From positions 44,588-108,587 of the forward strand of contig CAXBCH010000010.1 in assembly GCA_963974125.1 (NCBI GenBank): a stretch of DNA of 64,000 bases. The letters run 5' to 3'. This DNA comes from Haliea sp963974125. Its GTDB lineage: Bacteria > Pseudomonadota > Gammaproteobacteria > Pseudomonadales > Halieaceae. Numbering within the stretch: the first letter of the stretch is position 1; each line of letters begins with the position of its first letter. Made by a program: the position numbers and the translations under genes. Positions 25,716 to 33,959 of the stretch are shown in pieces. The notes under the pieces were generated by a model that was not told the origin of the DNA, did not search any database, and saw only the letters and a list, made by a program, of their open reading frames with translations.

Positions 25716-27017
25716 TCACACCACCGCCAGGCCATCGCGGTCACTCTTGCGTTTGGCCAGGTCAGCCGGCAACTTGCGCGCTCCGACATAGAACAGCGCG
25801 ATCGCCACCAGCCCGGTCATGGACGCCAGCACCATCGCGTAGCGCAGGCTCTGGTCGCCAAAGCGCGGTGCCAGCAGGTCACTGGTCAGGCCGGTCAGAA
25901 AGGGGCCGAGGCCGAGGCCGATCATGTTCAGGACAAAGAACAGGATAGCGGAGGTCAGGGCGCGCATGGACGGCGGCACCAGGGCGTGCGACATGGCGAT
26001 ACTCGGGCCGAGGTACAGCGCGGTAAGAATGTTGGTGAAGATCAGAATGATCAGCAGGTGCGTGGTGTTGTCTGTCAGCAGCACATACAAATAGGGGCCG
26101 AACGCGATGAGGCCACCGTACATGGGAACCCAGAGGTACCAGCGCGCATCGCGGGCACCAAAACGATCGCCGAGATAGCCTCCGAGGTAGGTGCCCGCGG
26201 CGCCGCCAATGCCGGATACCAGCGCCAGCACCACCCCGACCTGGGCAATACTGAGGCCGTGGTTGCGGATCAGGAAGGAAGGAAAAAAGTTGCCGACACC
26301 GTAGCCGACAAACGCCATCAGTGAACAGCCAAAAGCGATATACCAGAATGACGGCAGTTGCTTCAGCTCTGCCATGGTTTCGGCGAAGCTCGGCCTGTGT
26401 GCAGTCTCTGCCGCGGTGTCCCAGCGTCCCCGCGTGGGTTCCTGAACCGTGAACCGGAGTACCACGGCAAAGAGCACGCCGGGGATGCCCACCACCAGGA
26501 ACGCCATGCGCCAGCCAAAGGCCTCGGCAATCATGCCGCCGAAGGCGAAGCCAAACAGGATGCCGACGTAAATACCCATGGAGTAGAACGACAGGGCACG
26601 TCCGCGTTGCTCCGGGGGAAAGTAGTCGCTGATCATGGAGTGTGCGGGCGGACTGCCGCCCGCCTCGCCGAGGCCGACACCGATACGCGCCGCCAGCAGC
26701 TGGCCGTAATTCTGCACAAAGCCCGAGAGTGCGGTCATGCCGCTCCACACGGCCAGCGCCAGGGAGACGATATTGCGGCGGTTGCCGCGATCGGCCCAGT
26801 AGGCGATGGGAATGCCTGCACAGACATAGATCAGGGCAAAACTGAAGCCACTCAGCAGCCCCAGCTGGGCGTCCGACAGTCCCATGTCGGCCTTGATCGG
26901 TTCCTGCAGGATCACCAGGATCTGCCGGTCGATGAAGTTGAAAGCGTAGACAATGGTCAACATGACCAGGACAAAACGCTTGTAACCGGCCGAATAATCC
27001 TTCGCCTGTGGGTTCAC
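25716..27017 (-). CDS. MFS transporter, spinster-like
   Basis: The product is a twelve-helix secondary carrier of the major facilitator superfamily. The N-terminus FVLVMLTIVYAFNFIDRQIL and the SDAQLGLLSGFSFAL segment resemble spinster-type carriers common in Proteobacteria that degrade steroids and aromatics. I place the start at GTG 27017, nine bases after AAGGA, giving 433 residues; a TTG at 27053 would add 12 residues but has no ribosome site. It lies upstream of and collinear with the MarR-type gene. The substrate is unknown; the locus suggests a product of the sulfatase pathway. Confidence 0.87.
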   Translation of the reverse strand: MNPQAKDYSAGYKRFVLVMLTIVYAFNFIDRQILVILQEPIKADMGLSDAQLGLLSGFSFALIYVCAGIPIAYWADRGNRRNIVSLALAVWSGMTALSGFVQNYGQLLAARIGVGLGEAGGSPPAHSMISDYFPPEQRGRALSFYSMGIYVGILFGFAFGGMIAEAFGWRMAFLVVGIPGVLFAVVLRFTVQEPTRGRWDTAAETAHRPSFAETMAELKQLPSFWYIAFGCSLMAFVGYGVGNFFPSFLIRNHGLSIAQVGVVLALVSGIGGAAGTYLGGYLGDRFGARDARWYLWVPMYGGLIAFGPYLYVLLTDNTTHLLIILIFTNILTALYLGPSIAMSHALVPPSMRALTSAILFFVLNMIGLGLGPFLTGLTSDLLAPRFGDQSLRYAMVLASMTGLVAIALFYVGARKLPADLAKRKSDRDGLAVV

Positions 27018-27075
27018 GCTGGGGGTTCCTTGTGTCTTTTTATGTCCCGCCAATATAACCGCTGCGCAGGTCAGG

Positions 27076-28089
27076 TCAAAGGACGAGCTCCGCCATGTCC
27101 CGCAGCAGGGCGCTGTCGCCGTTGATCAGCAGGCTGGTGACGGGCGAATTCTCCCAGTCGCGGATTTTTTCCCGGATACGGTCTTTGGGGCCGCAGAGGG
27201 AGATTTCGTCGGCAAACTGGTCCGGCACCAGGGCGATGGCTTCGTCGCGTTTGCCGGCAAAGAACAGTTCCTGGATCTGCTCGGCCTCATCGGCGAAGCC
27301 CATCCGGGCCATCAGTTCCTTGTGGAAGTTGCGCGCCTTCGAGCCCATGCCGCCGATGTAGAACCCCAGCATGGCCTTGACCGGATACAACGCCTCGTCC
27401 AGGTTGTCATTGATGTTGCACAGCACCAGGGCGGGAATCTCGAAGCCGGGTTTGGCGTTACGCAGCTGGTCGGCGTAGACCTCCTGCCGGTAGGGGGAGT
27501 AGTACAGGGGCAGCCAGCCATCGGCGATCTCCGCGGTCTGCTCCACGTTCTTCGGGCCCTCGGCGCCAATGAAGATTGGCAGGTCGGCCCGCAGCGGATG
27601 GACGATGGATTTCAGCGGTTTACCCATGCCCCAGGCGCCGGGGCCGTGATAGGGCAGGGGGTAGAACTCACTGTCGCTGGTCACCGGTGCCTGCCGCGCC
27701 AGTACCTGGCGGATGATGTCGACGTAGTCGCGGGTGCGGGTCACCGGTTTGCTGTAGGGCGCGCCGTACCAGCCCTCCACCACCTGCGGCCCGGACACTC
27801 CCAGCCCCAGGATCATGCGCCCGCCGGACAGGTGATCCAGTGCCAGGGCGGCCATCGCGCAGGCGGTCGGGGTGCGGGCGGAAAGCTGGGCCACGGCGGT
27901 GCCCAGGCGGATGCGTGTGGTCTGGCTGCCGATCCAGGCCAGCGGAGTGAAGCAGTCGTTGCCCCAGGACTCCGCGACCCACACCGAATCAAAATCCAGC
28001 CGCTCCGCTTCCTGGGCCAGTGCCACCAGGTTCGGCGGTGGCTGCGCGCCCCAGTAGCCGAGTTGCAGTCCCAGAGAAAGCTTGCTCAT
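27076..28089 (-). CDS. Luciferase-like monooxygenase family oxidoreductase
   Basis: The protein is a TIM-barrel flavin-dependent oxidoreductase of the bacterial luciferase group, close to the F420-type LLM proteins. Visible segments are SLGLQLGYWGAQPP, FDSVWVAESWGNDCFTPLAW, RLGTAVAQLSARTP and GRMILGLGVSGPQVVEGWYG. The start is ATG 28089 behind AAGGA, giving 337 residues; an upstream in-frame start would add 11. Gammaproteobacteria often use FMN instead of F420 for such proteins, and a flavin reductase gene lies 1.4 kb away at 29535. The substrate is not known. Confidence 0.85.
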   Translation of the reverse strand: MSKLSLGLQLGYWGAQPPPNLVALAQEAERLDFDSVWVAESWGNDCFTPLAWIGSQTTRIRLGTAVAQLSARTPTACAMAALALDHLSGGRMILGLGVSGPQVVEGWYGAPYSKPVTRTRDYVDIIRQVLARQAPVTSDSEFYPLPYHGPGAWGMGKPLKSIVHPLRADLPIFIGAEGPKNVEQTAEIADGWLPLYYSPYRQEVYADQLRNAKPGFEIPALVLCNINDNLDEALYPVKAMLGFYIGGMGSKARNFHKELMARMGFADEAEQIQELFFAGKRDEAIALVPDQFADEISLCGPKDRIREKIRDWENSPVTSLLINGDSALLRDMAELVL

Positions 28090-28270
28090 GTCTTGTGTCC
28101 TTGTGTGGATATTATTGTGCACTTTGCGCCTACTCTAACCGATTCAGGGGATGCGGCAAGGCGTCAAAGCGGCCACGCTGGCTGGCACAAGCGCTCAGCG
28201 CAGGTGTTAATCCGGCAGCTGATTGGATACACTCTCGCGGCGGTAACCGGCGACAGGGGAACGACAGGCA

Positions 28271-28759
28271 ATGGCTGAACTGACACATCTGGACGCCTCG
28301 GGCACCGCCCGCATGGTGGATGTGGGGGGCAAGCCCGAAACGCGGCGCGAGGCAGTGGCGACGGCACGGGTGTGCATGCAGCCCGAGACCATGCGTCTGC
28401 TGCAAGCGGGGGCGCATGCCAAGGGTGATGTGCTGACCGTGGCCCGTATCGCCGGCATCCAGGCCGCCAAGAAGTGCTCGGAACTGATTCCCCTGTGCCA
28501 TCCCCTGATGCTGAGCGGTGTCGATGTGGATTTTGCACTCGACGCCGACACCAGCACGGTGCACATTTCTACATGCTGCCGGCTCGAAGGCAGGACCGGG
28601 GTGGAAATGGAGGCCCTGACGGCAGCGTCGGTCGCGGCCCTGACGATTTACGATATGTGCAAGGCTGTCGACCGCGGCATGGTGATCCGCGACATCTGCC
28701 TGGCGGAGAAGCGCGGCGGCAAGTCGGGAGACTGGCAGCGCGAGGATGGCGCGGCCTGA
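28271..28759 (+). CDS. moaC: MoaC, cyclic pyranopterin monophosphate synthase
   Basis: MoaC forms cyclic pyranopterin monophosphate in the first phase of molybdenum cofactor synthesis. The 162 residues match the family in length and carry MVDVGGKPETRREAVA, AAKKCSELIPLCHPLML and EMEALTAASVAALTIYDMCK, the regions of the active-site lysines. Its stop overlaps the moaD start by one base, and moaE follows. No moaA or moaB gene is in the window. Confidence 0.97.
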   Translation: MAELTHLDASGTARMVDVGGKPETRREAVATARVCMQPETMRLLQAGAHAKGDVLTVARIAGIQAAKKCSELIPLCHPLMLSGVDVDFALDADTSTVHISTCCRLEGRTGVEMEALTAASVAALTIYDMCKAVDRGMVIRDICLAEKRGGKSGDWQREDGAA

Positions 28760-29010
28760 TGCTGCGGATCCTGTTTTTTGCGCGGGTGCGTGAGGAGCTC
28801 GATTGCGGCAGCATTGAGCTGCACTGGTCGAGAGCCTGTGACAGTGTGGAGGCACTGCTGGCGACACTGCAGCAGCGCGGGCCGCAGTGGCAATCCGCCC
28901 TCGGGCAGCCCAACCTGGTGGTCGCGGTGAACCAGCAGGTTGCGGAGCCGGCAACCGCCCTGCAGTCGGGTGATGAGGTGGCGTTTTTTCCACCCGTGAC
29001 CGGCGGTTGA
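28759..29010 (+). CDS. moaD: MoaD, small subunit of molybdopterin synthase
   Basis: MoaD is the ubiquitin-like sulfur carrier of molybdopterin synthase. Starting at ATG 28759 (TGATG overlap with moaC) gives 83 residues: LRILFFARVREEL at the N-terminus and the essential C-terminal double glycine in FFPPVTGG, which is thiocarboxylated. It ends three bases before moaE. A longer same-frame reading that starts inside moaC is not real. Confidence 0.95.
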   Translation: MLRILFFARVREELDCGSIELHWSRACDSVEALLATLQQRGPQWQSALGQPNLVVAVNQQVAEPATALQSGDEVAFFPPVTGG

Positions 29011-29013
29011 GCG

Positions 29014-29493
29014 ATGGCTCCGGTGGCGCTGCGGGCGCAGATACAGGAGCAGGTCCTCGATCCCGGGGCGTTGCAGCAGTCGCTGGTCAGTGTCGACAGC
29101 GGGGCCGTGGTGACTTTTACGGGCCATGTCCGCGGTGGCGAGGGCGAAGCGGCCGTGACTTGCCTGGAGCTGGAACACTACCCGGGTATGACCGAGCGCA
29201 GCCTGCTGGCGATTCTGGAGGACGCTGCGGCGCGCTGGCCGCTGCTGGCAGCCGCGATTGTACATCGGGTGGGGCGGCTGGCGCCGGGTGAGCCGATCGT
29301 CTGGGTCGGCGTCAGTGCCGCGCACCGGGCCGAGGCCTTTGCTGCCTGCGACTTTATTATGGATTTTCTCAAAACCAGGGCGCCATTCTGGAAAAAGGAG
29401 CATGGGCCGATGGGTGCGGCCTGGGTCGAAGCCCGCGGCAGTGATGCCGAGCGCGCTGCGCGCTGGCAGCCGTCCGCAGGTGGTGGCCGGTGA
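29014..29493 (+). CDS. moaE: MoaE, large subunit of molybdopterin synthase
   Basis: MoaE converts precursor Z to molybdopterin using sulfur from MoaD. The 159 residues include GAVVTFTGHVRG, LELEHYPGMTE, the VGVSAAHRAEAFAACDFIMD helix, and the lysine-containing FWKKEHG loop of the active site. It directly follows moaD, so the two subunits are made from one message. Confidence 0.96.
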   Translation: MAPVALRAQIQEQVLDPGALQQSLVSVDSGAVVTFTGHVRGGEGEAAVTCLELEHYPGMTERSLLAILEDAAARWPLLAAAIVHRVGRLAPGEPIVWVGVSAAHRAEAFAACDFIMDFLKTRAPFWKKEHGPMGAAWVEARGSDAERAARWQPSAGGGR

Positions 29494-29534
29494 ACCGATT
29501 TTATTCGACAACAGTATTACAAGGGGAGTAAGGC

Positions 29535-30014
29535 ATGGAACTGGATGGACGAGAGTTGCGCAATGCCCTGGGTCGCTTTGCGACCGGCGTGTGCCTCATT
29601 ACCACGGTAACGGAGGAAGGAGAGCCCCTGGCGCTGACGGCGAATTCGTTCAGCTCCGTGTCGCTGGACCCGCCGCTGGTGCTGTGGAGCCTGCAGAGCA
29701 ACTCGGATGTCTTTGCAGTGTATTCCGGGGCCAAAAACTTTGCGATCAACGTGCTCGCGGGCAATCAGCAGGAACTGTCCTCACGCTACGCGCGCAAGGG
29801 CGATCATCTGCTGGATCCAGAGCACTTTACTCCGGGCGAGCATGGCGGAGCACCCATTATCAACGACGCGCTGGTCAGCTTCGAGTGTAGCCTGGACACC
29901 GTCCACCCGGGCGGTGACCACGTGATTATCGTCGCCCGTGTCGATGCCATGCACGTTCGCCCCGAGGGCGAGCCGCTGCTGTTCTACAGTGGCGCCTACC
30001 GCGCGCTGGCTTGA
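29535..30014 (+). CDS. Flavin reductase-like protein
   Basis: The 159 residues match FMN-binding flavin reductases: LRNALGRFATGVCLITT at the N-terminus, LTANSFSSVSLDPPLVLWSL for flavin contacts, and NFAINVLAGNQQELSSRYA. Such proteins give reduced flavin to partner monooxygenases. The luciferase-like enzyme at 27076-28089 is a possible partner. AGGGGAGTAAGGC precedes the ATG. Confidence 0.9.
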   Translation: MELDGRELRNALGRFATGVCLITTVTEEGEPLALTANSFSSVSLDPPLVLWSLQSNSDVFAVYSGAKNFAINVLAGNQQELSSRYARKGDHLLDPEHFTPGEHGGAPIINDALVSFECSLDTVHPGGDHVIIVARVDAMHVRPEGEPLLFYSGAYRALA

Positions 30015-30032
30015 CGAGGTCGAAGACGAACA

Positions 30033-30587
30033 GTGGATGTGATCAATTTCTGTACCAGTTGTGGCGCCGAGGTCAACCTGCGCATCCCGGAGGGGGACGA
30101 CCGCCAGCGCTTTGTCTGTGTTTCCTGTGAGGCTATCCACTACATCAATCCCCGGGTGATTGTAGGTTGCCTGCCGGTGTACGAAGGTAAAGTGCTGTTG
30201 TGCAAGCGTGCGATTGAGCCCCGTCGTGACTACTGGACTCTGCCCGCGGGCTTTATGGAAAACGGCGAGACCACGGTACAGGGCGCGGCCCGTGAAACCT
30301 GGGAGGAAGCCAGGGCCCGGGTCAGCGACCTCGAGTTGTATCGCATCTTCGACGTCCCCCATATCAGTCAGGTCTACATGTTCTACCGCTGTGCACTGGT
30401 GGAGGGTGCCTATGGCGTGGGCCCGGAAAGCACCGAGACTGGCTTGTTTCGCGAGGATGAGATTCCCTGGGACGAAATCGCGTTCCCGGTCATCCGCGAA
30501 ACCCTGAAAGAATACTTTGCCGATGTCGTCACCGGTCAATTCCCGGTACGGGTATCGGCGATAGAGCGCAGGCGACCCCGGGGGTAG
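30033..30587 (+). CDS. Nudix hydrolase with N-terminal zinc ribbon
   Basis: The 184-residue protein begins with a zinc ribbon (FCTSCG, then FVCVSCEAIHYINPR) like that of NudC-type pyrophosphatases. The Nudix box follows: MENGETTVQGAARETWEEA, with the REXXEE core as RETWEEA. It should hydrolyse a nucleoside diphosphate linked to another group, perhaps NADH-like or ADP-ribose. The start is GTG at 30033. An ATG four bases later is out of frame. Confidence 0.88.
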   Translation: MDVINFCTSCGAEVNLRIPEGDDRQRFVCVSCEAIHYINPRVIVGCLPVYEGKVLLCKRAIEPRRDYWTLPAGFMENGETTVQGAARETWEEARARVSDLELYRIFDVPHISQVYMFYRCALVEGAYGVGPESTETGLFREDEIPWDEIAFPVIRETLKEYFADVVTGQFPVRVSAIERRRPRG

Positions 30588-30633
30588 CGAGCCCGGACGA
30601 TCAGCACAGATACAGGCACAAGGAGAACAGACA

Positions 30634-31110
30634 ATGGCATTTCCCAAGATTGGCAATCTGGCACCGGCGTTTTCCCTGCCAGACCAGGACGGCAAGACCG
30701 TCACCCTGAAGCAGTTCCGTGACAAGAAGAACGTGGTGTTGTACTTCTACCCGAAAGCCATGACTCCGGGTTGCACCGTGCAGGCCTGTGGTATTCGCGA
30801 CAGCCAGAAAGCGCTGGCGAAGGCGGACACGGTGGTGCTGGGCGTAAGCCCGGATCCGGTGGCGCGCCTGGGCAAGTTTATCGAGAAGCAGGACCTGAAC
30901 TTTACCCTGCTGTCGGATGAGGATCATGCTGTTGCGGAAAAGTATGGCGCCTGGGGCCTGAAGAAGTTCATGGGCCGGGAATTCATGGGCATCTTGCGCA
31001 CCAGCTTCATCATCGGCAAGGATGGCCGTCTCAAGCACGTGCTGGACAAGGTCGCCACCAAGACCCACCACGACGATGTGTTGCAACTGATCAAGGAGCT
31101 GAAGCTCTAG
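30634..31110 (+). CDS. bcp: Thioredoxin-dependent thiol peroxidase (Bcp/PrxQ)
   Basis: The enzyme reduces hydroperoxides with thioredoxin. The 158 residues show the peroxiredoxin Q pattern TPGCTVQACGIRDSQ, with peroxidatic Cys47 and resolving Cys52 five residues later. LSDEDHAVAEKYGAWGLKKF is also typical. CAAGGAGAACAGACA gives a clear ribosome site. The molybdenum hydroxylase genes follow after six bases. Confidence 0.94.
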   Translation: MAFPKIGNLAPAFSLPDQDGKTVTLKQFRDKKNVVLYFYPKAMTPGCTVQACGIRDSQKALAKADTVVLGVSPDPVARLGKFIEKQDLNFTLLSDEDHAVAEKYGAWGLKKFMGREFMGILRTSFIIGKDGRLKHVLDKVATKTHHDDVLQLIKELKL

Positions 31111-31116
31111 CACGGT

Positions 31117-31593
31117 ATGATTGCTTTTATTCTCAACGGCAGCGATGTCAGCCTCGATACCGATCCGCAGACACCATTGCTGTGGGCGTTGCGCGACAAT
31201 CTGCGCCTGACCGGCACCAAGTTTGGCTGTGGCATGGGCCTCTGTGGTGCCTGCACTGTACACCTGGACGGGGACGCGGTGCGCAGTTGCTCCCTGCCGC
31301 TGTCAGCGGTGGCGGGCAAGTCGGTAACAACCATCGAGGGGCTGGGCGGCAGGCATCCATTGCAGCGGGCGTGGGTAGAGCACAATGTCCCCCAGTGCGG
31401 CTATTGCCAGAGCGGACAGATCATGTCGGCGGCGGCACTGCTGACCAGCAATCCGGCCCCGGACGAGGCAGCCATCCGCCAGGCCATGGCGGGTAACCTG
31501 TGCCGCTGCGGCACCTACCACAAGGTGCAGCGGGCCATCCTCAGTGTTGCGGCAGTCGCGCACTGGGAGCCGGTGGCAGAGGATGATTCGTGA
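31117..31593 (+). CDS. Molybdenum hydroxylase, [2Fe-2S] subunit (IorA/CoxS type)
   Basis: This small subunit carries two [2Fe-2S] clusters that pass electrons from the molybdenum site. The plant-type motif is CGMGLCGACTVHLDG with a further Cys in RSCSLP, and the second cluster motif is QCGYCQSGQ with NLCRCGTYH. The 158 residues match the isoquinoline 1-oxidoreductase alpha type. The stop overlaps the GTG start of the large subunit (GTGA). There is no FAD subunit beside it, as in the Ior type. Confidence 0.93.
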   Translation: MIAFILNGSDVSLDTDPQTPLLWALRDNLRLTGTKFGCGMGLCGACTVHLDGDAVRSCSLPLSAVAGKSVTTIEGLGGRHPLQRAWVEHNVPQCGYCQSGQIMSAAALLTSNPAPDEAAIRQAMAGNLCRCGTYHKVQRAILSVAAVAHWEPVAEDDS

Positions 31594-33761
31594 AGCAGAC
31601 CCGGCGCCAGTTCATTCGCAATGTTTCGCTGGCCGGGGGAGGGCTCGCGCTGGGGTTCCAGCTCACGGGCTGCTCGGACAAACCGCTACAGCTTGGCAGT
31701 GAGGCTGACTTCCGCCCCAACGCCTTCCTGCGCATTGATCCTGATGGCGCCGTGACACTGCAGATCCCCAAAGCGGAAATGGGCCAGGGTGTCGTCACCG
31801 GCATGGTGACCCTGGTGGCCGAGGAACTGGAAGTGGATCCAGCCACGGTGCGCTATGAGATGGCGCCGGTGCACAGCGCCTTCGCCGACCCCGAGATGCG
31901 CCTGCAGATCACTGGCGGCAGTGCCTCCATCCGGGTGTACTACGACATTCTCCGGCAGGTCGGTGCCAGTGGCCGGGAAACGCTCGTTGCCGCGGCCATG
32001 AACCAGACCGGGCTGGCACGGGATGCACTGCAGGTGAACAATGGCAGCGTCCGCAGTAATGACGGCCGTGTGGTCCTGTCCTACGGTGAGCTGGTGGCGA
32101 CGGCACGGACACTGCCCGCGGTCACCGCGGTTTCCCTGAAAGCTGCAGCGGATTTTCGCCTCATCGGTCATTATGAGCAGCGCGTGGATGCCGCAGCCAA
32201 AAGCAATGGCACGGCGCAGTTTGGTATTGATGTCGCTCCCGAGGGTTGCCTGACCGCAGTATTGTTGCGTTGCCCCTGGTTCGATGGTGCCGTGGAATCC
32301 TTCGACGCCGCCGAGGCTCGCGGCATGCCCGGCGTGGTGGCGGTATTCGCCACCGAGCATGGAGTGGCCGTAGTAGCCGAGGGCTACTGGCCGGCGCGCC
32401 AGGCTGCCGCCAAAGTCGATGTTCGCTTCACGCCGCCCGCGGAAGGTTTGCGGGACAGCGCCGCCATTGCCAGTGCCATGGCCGCGGCGCTGGACGGCGA
32501 CGATTTCGTCAGCGTGCGCGATGACTCCGGTGCCGGCTCCGGGGAGGGCGAGCTGGTACAGGCGCGCTACGAGGTGCCCTTTCTGGCGCACGCGCCGATG
32601 GAGCCACTCAACGCTACCTGCCGGCTGACCGCGGGCGGCTGTGAGGTCTGGGTTGGCACCCAGGCGCCGGATGTGGCCCGGGATGCGGCGTCCAGGGTGC
32701 TGGATGTGCCGCGTGAGGCCGTGGTCATTCACAACCAGTTCCTGGGCGGTGGTTTTGGCCGCCGTGCCGCCGCTGACAATGTCGCCGAAGTGGTGGCGAT
32801 TGCGCGTGAGCTCGAGCGCCCGGTAAAACTGGTGTGGAGCCGGGAAGACGACATCCGCCACGACTGGTATCGACCGGCGATGGCCGGCCAGATACAGGCG
32901 CGGGTGGGCGCGGACGGCGAGGTGAGTGACTGGCGCCATCGCATCGTGGGGCCAAGTATCAATCAGCAGGTTATCCCGGTGTTTGCCGGTACCATGCTGC
33001 CCCAGTGGGTGCCCGGCGGGGTGCGAGAGCTGGCGGGCAAGGCGGTTGCGCGCAAGGACTTCGCCTCGGTCGAGGGTGCCAAGGAGCTGCCCTATCGCTT
33101 TAACGGCATCAGCGTGCAGTACCGCAATCTACCGGTGCCAGTGCCGCTGGGGTACTGGCGCTCCGTGGGGCACAGCCACACGGCATTTGTGGTGGAAAGT
33201 TTCGTCGATGAACTGGCCCATGCCGCGGGGCTCTGCCCGCTGGCCTTCCGGCGCCGTTACCTGGCGCCGGAAGCGCCGGAGCGCAGGGTGCTGGACGCGG
33301 TGGCGGAGGCGTCCAACTGGGGCCGCGCCGCGCCGGGTCGCTTTCAGGGGCTCGCAGTGCACGCGTCCTTCCACTCGGTGGTTGCGGAAGTGGTAGAGAT
33401 CTCGCTCGCGGACGGCAAGCCAAAACTGGAGCATGTGTACTGTGCGGTGGATTGTGGCCAGGTGATCAACCCCGATATAGTCCGCGACCAGATGATCGGC
33501 GGTATCGTATTCGCCCTCAGTGCTGCGCTGTATGGCGAGATCACGCTCAGGGACGGGGCCGTCGAGCAGGGCAATTATCACGACTATCCTGTGCTGCGAC
33601 AGAACGAGGTGCCGCCGATGACGGTAGTGCTGCTCGACAGCGCGGCACCGCCCACAGGCGTCGGCGAACCCGGCACACCGCCGGCGGCACCGGCGCTTGC
33701 CAATGCCCTGTTTGCCGCGACCGGTGTGCGCCAGCGCCGCTTGCCCCTGCAACTATCGTGA
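31590..33761 (+). CDS. Molybdenum hydroxylase, molybdopterin-binding subunit (IorB type), Tat-exported
   Basis: The 723-residue subunit should hydroxylate a carbon next to a ring nitrogen or an aldehyde. It starts with a twin-arginine signal (TRRQFIRNVSLAGGGLALGF), followed by LTGCSD, so export as a folded protein and perhaps lipid anchoring are predicted. GGGFGRRAAADN and SREDDIRHDW lie in the cofactor region, and GVGEPGTPPAAPALANA holds the active-site glutamate of the family near the end. The start is GTG at 31590. moaCDE upstream links cofactor supply to this enzyme. The substrate is not known; aldehydes and N-heterocycles both occur in the family. Confidence 0.92.
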   Translation: MKQTRRQFIRNVSLAGGGLALGFQLTGCSDKPLQLGSEADFRPNAFLRIDPDGAVTLQIPKAEMGQGVVTGMVTLVAEELEVDPATVRYEMAPVHSAFADPEMRLQITGGSASIRVYYDILRQVGASGRETLVAAAMNQTGLARDALQVNNGSVRSNDGRVVLSYGELVATARTLPAVTAVSLKAAADFRLIGHYEQRVDAAAKSNGTAQFGIDVAPEGCLTAVLLRCPWFDGAVESFDAAEARGMPGVVAVFATEHGVAVVAEGYWPARQAAAKVDVRFTPPAEGLRDSAAIASAMAAALDGDDFVSVRDDSGAGSGEGELVQARYEVPFLAHAPMEPLNATCRLTAGGCEVWVGTQAPDVARDAASRVLDVPREAVVIHNQFLGGGFGRRAAADNVAEVVAIARELERPVKLVWSREDDIRHDWYRPAMAGQIQARVGADGEVSDWRHRIVGPSINQQVIPVFAGTMLPQWVPGGVRELAGKAVARKDFASVEGAKELPYRFNGISVQYRNLPVPVPLGYWRSVGHSHTAFVVESFVDELAHAAGLCPLAFRRRYLAPEAPERRVLDAVAEASNWGRAAPGRFQGLAVHASFHSVVAEVVEISLADGKPKLEHVYCAVDCGQVINPDIVRDQMIGGIVFALSAALYGEITLRDGAVEQGNYHDYPVLRQNEVPPMTVVLLDSAAPPTGVGEPGTPPAAPALANALFAATGVRQRRLPLQLS

Positions 33762-33793
33762 CTGCAGGCTCCTGGCTCGGAGGAATGGATAGG

Positions 33794-33870
33794 TGGCGCG
33801 CCCGGAGAGATTCGAACTCCCGACCAACTGGTTCGAAGCCAGTTACTCTATCCAGCTGAGCTACGGGCGC
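33794..33870 (-). tRNA. tRNA-Arg (anticodon TCG)
   Basis: Read on the minus strand, a 7-bp acceptor stem GCGCCCG/CGGGCGC closes a full cloverleaf. The D arm has AGCTCAGCTGGATAGAG, the anticodon stem ACTGG/CCAGT holds the loop CTTCGAA (anticodon TCG, reading CGA), and the T loop is TTCGAAT. CCA is encoded at 33796-33794. The gene has 77 bases. Confidence 0.97.
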
Positions 33871-33959
33871 GCAGAACGCCCAGTATACATGAGATGGTGG
33901 GCACCGCTCATCTTCTCCAGGCAGGCCCACCCCCGGCGCATGAGTGCGGCAATTGCCGC

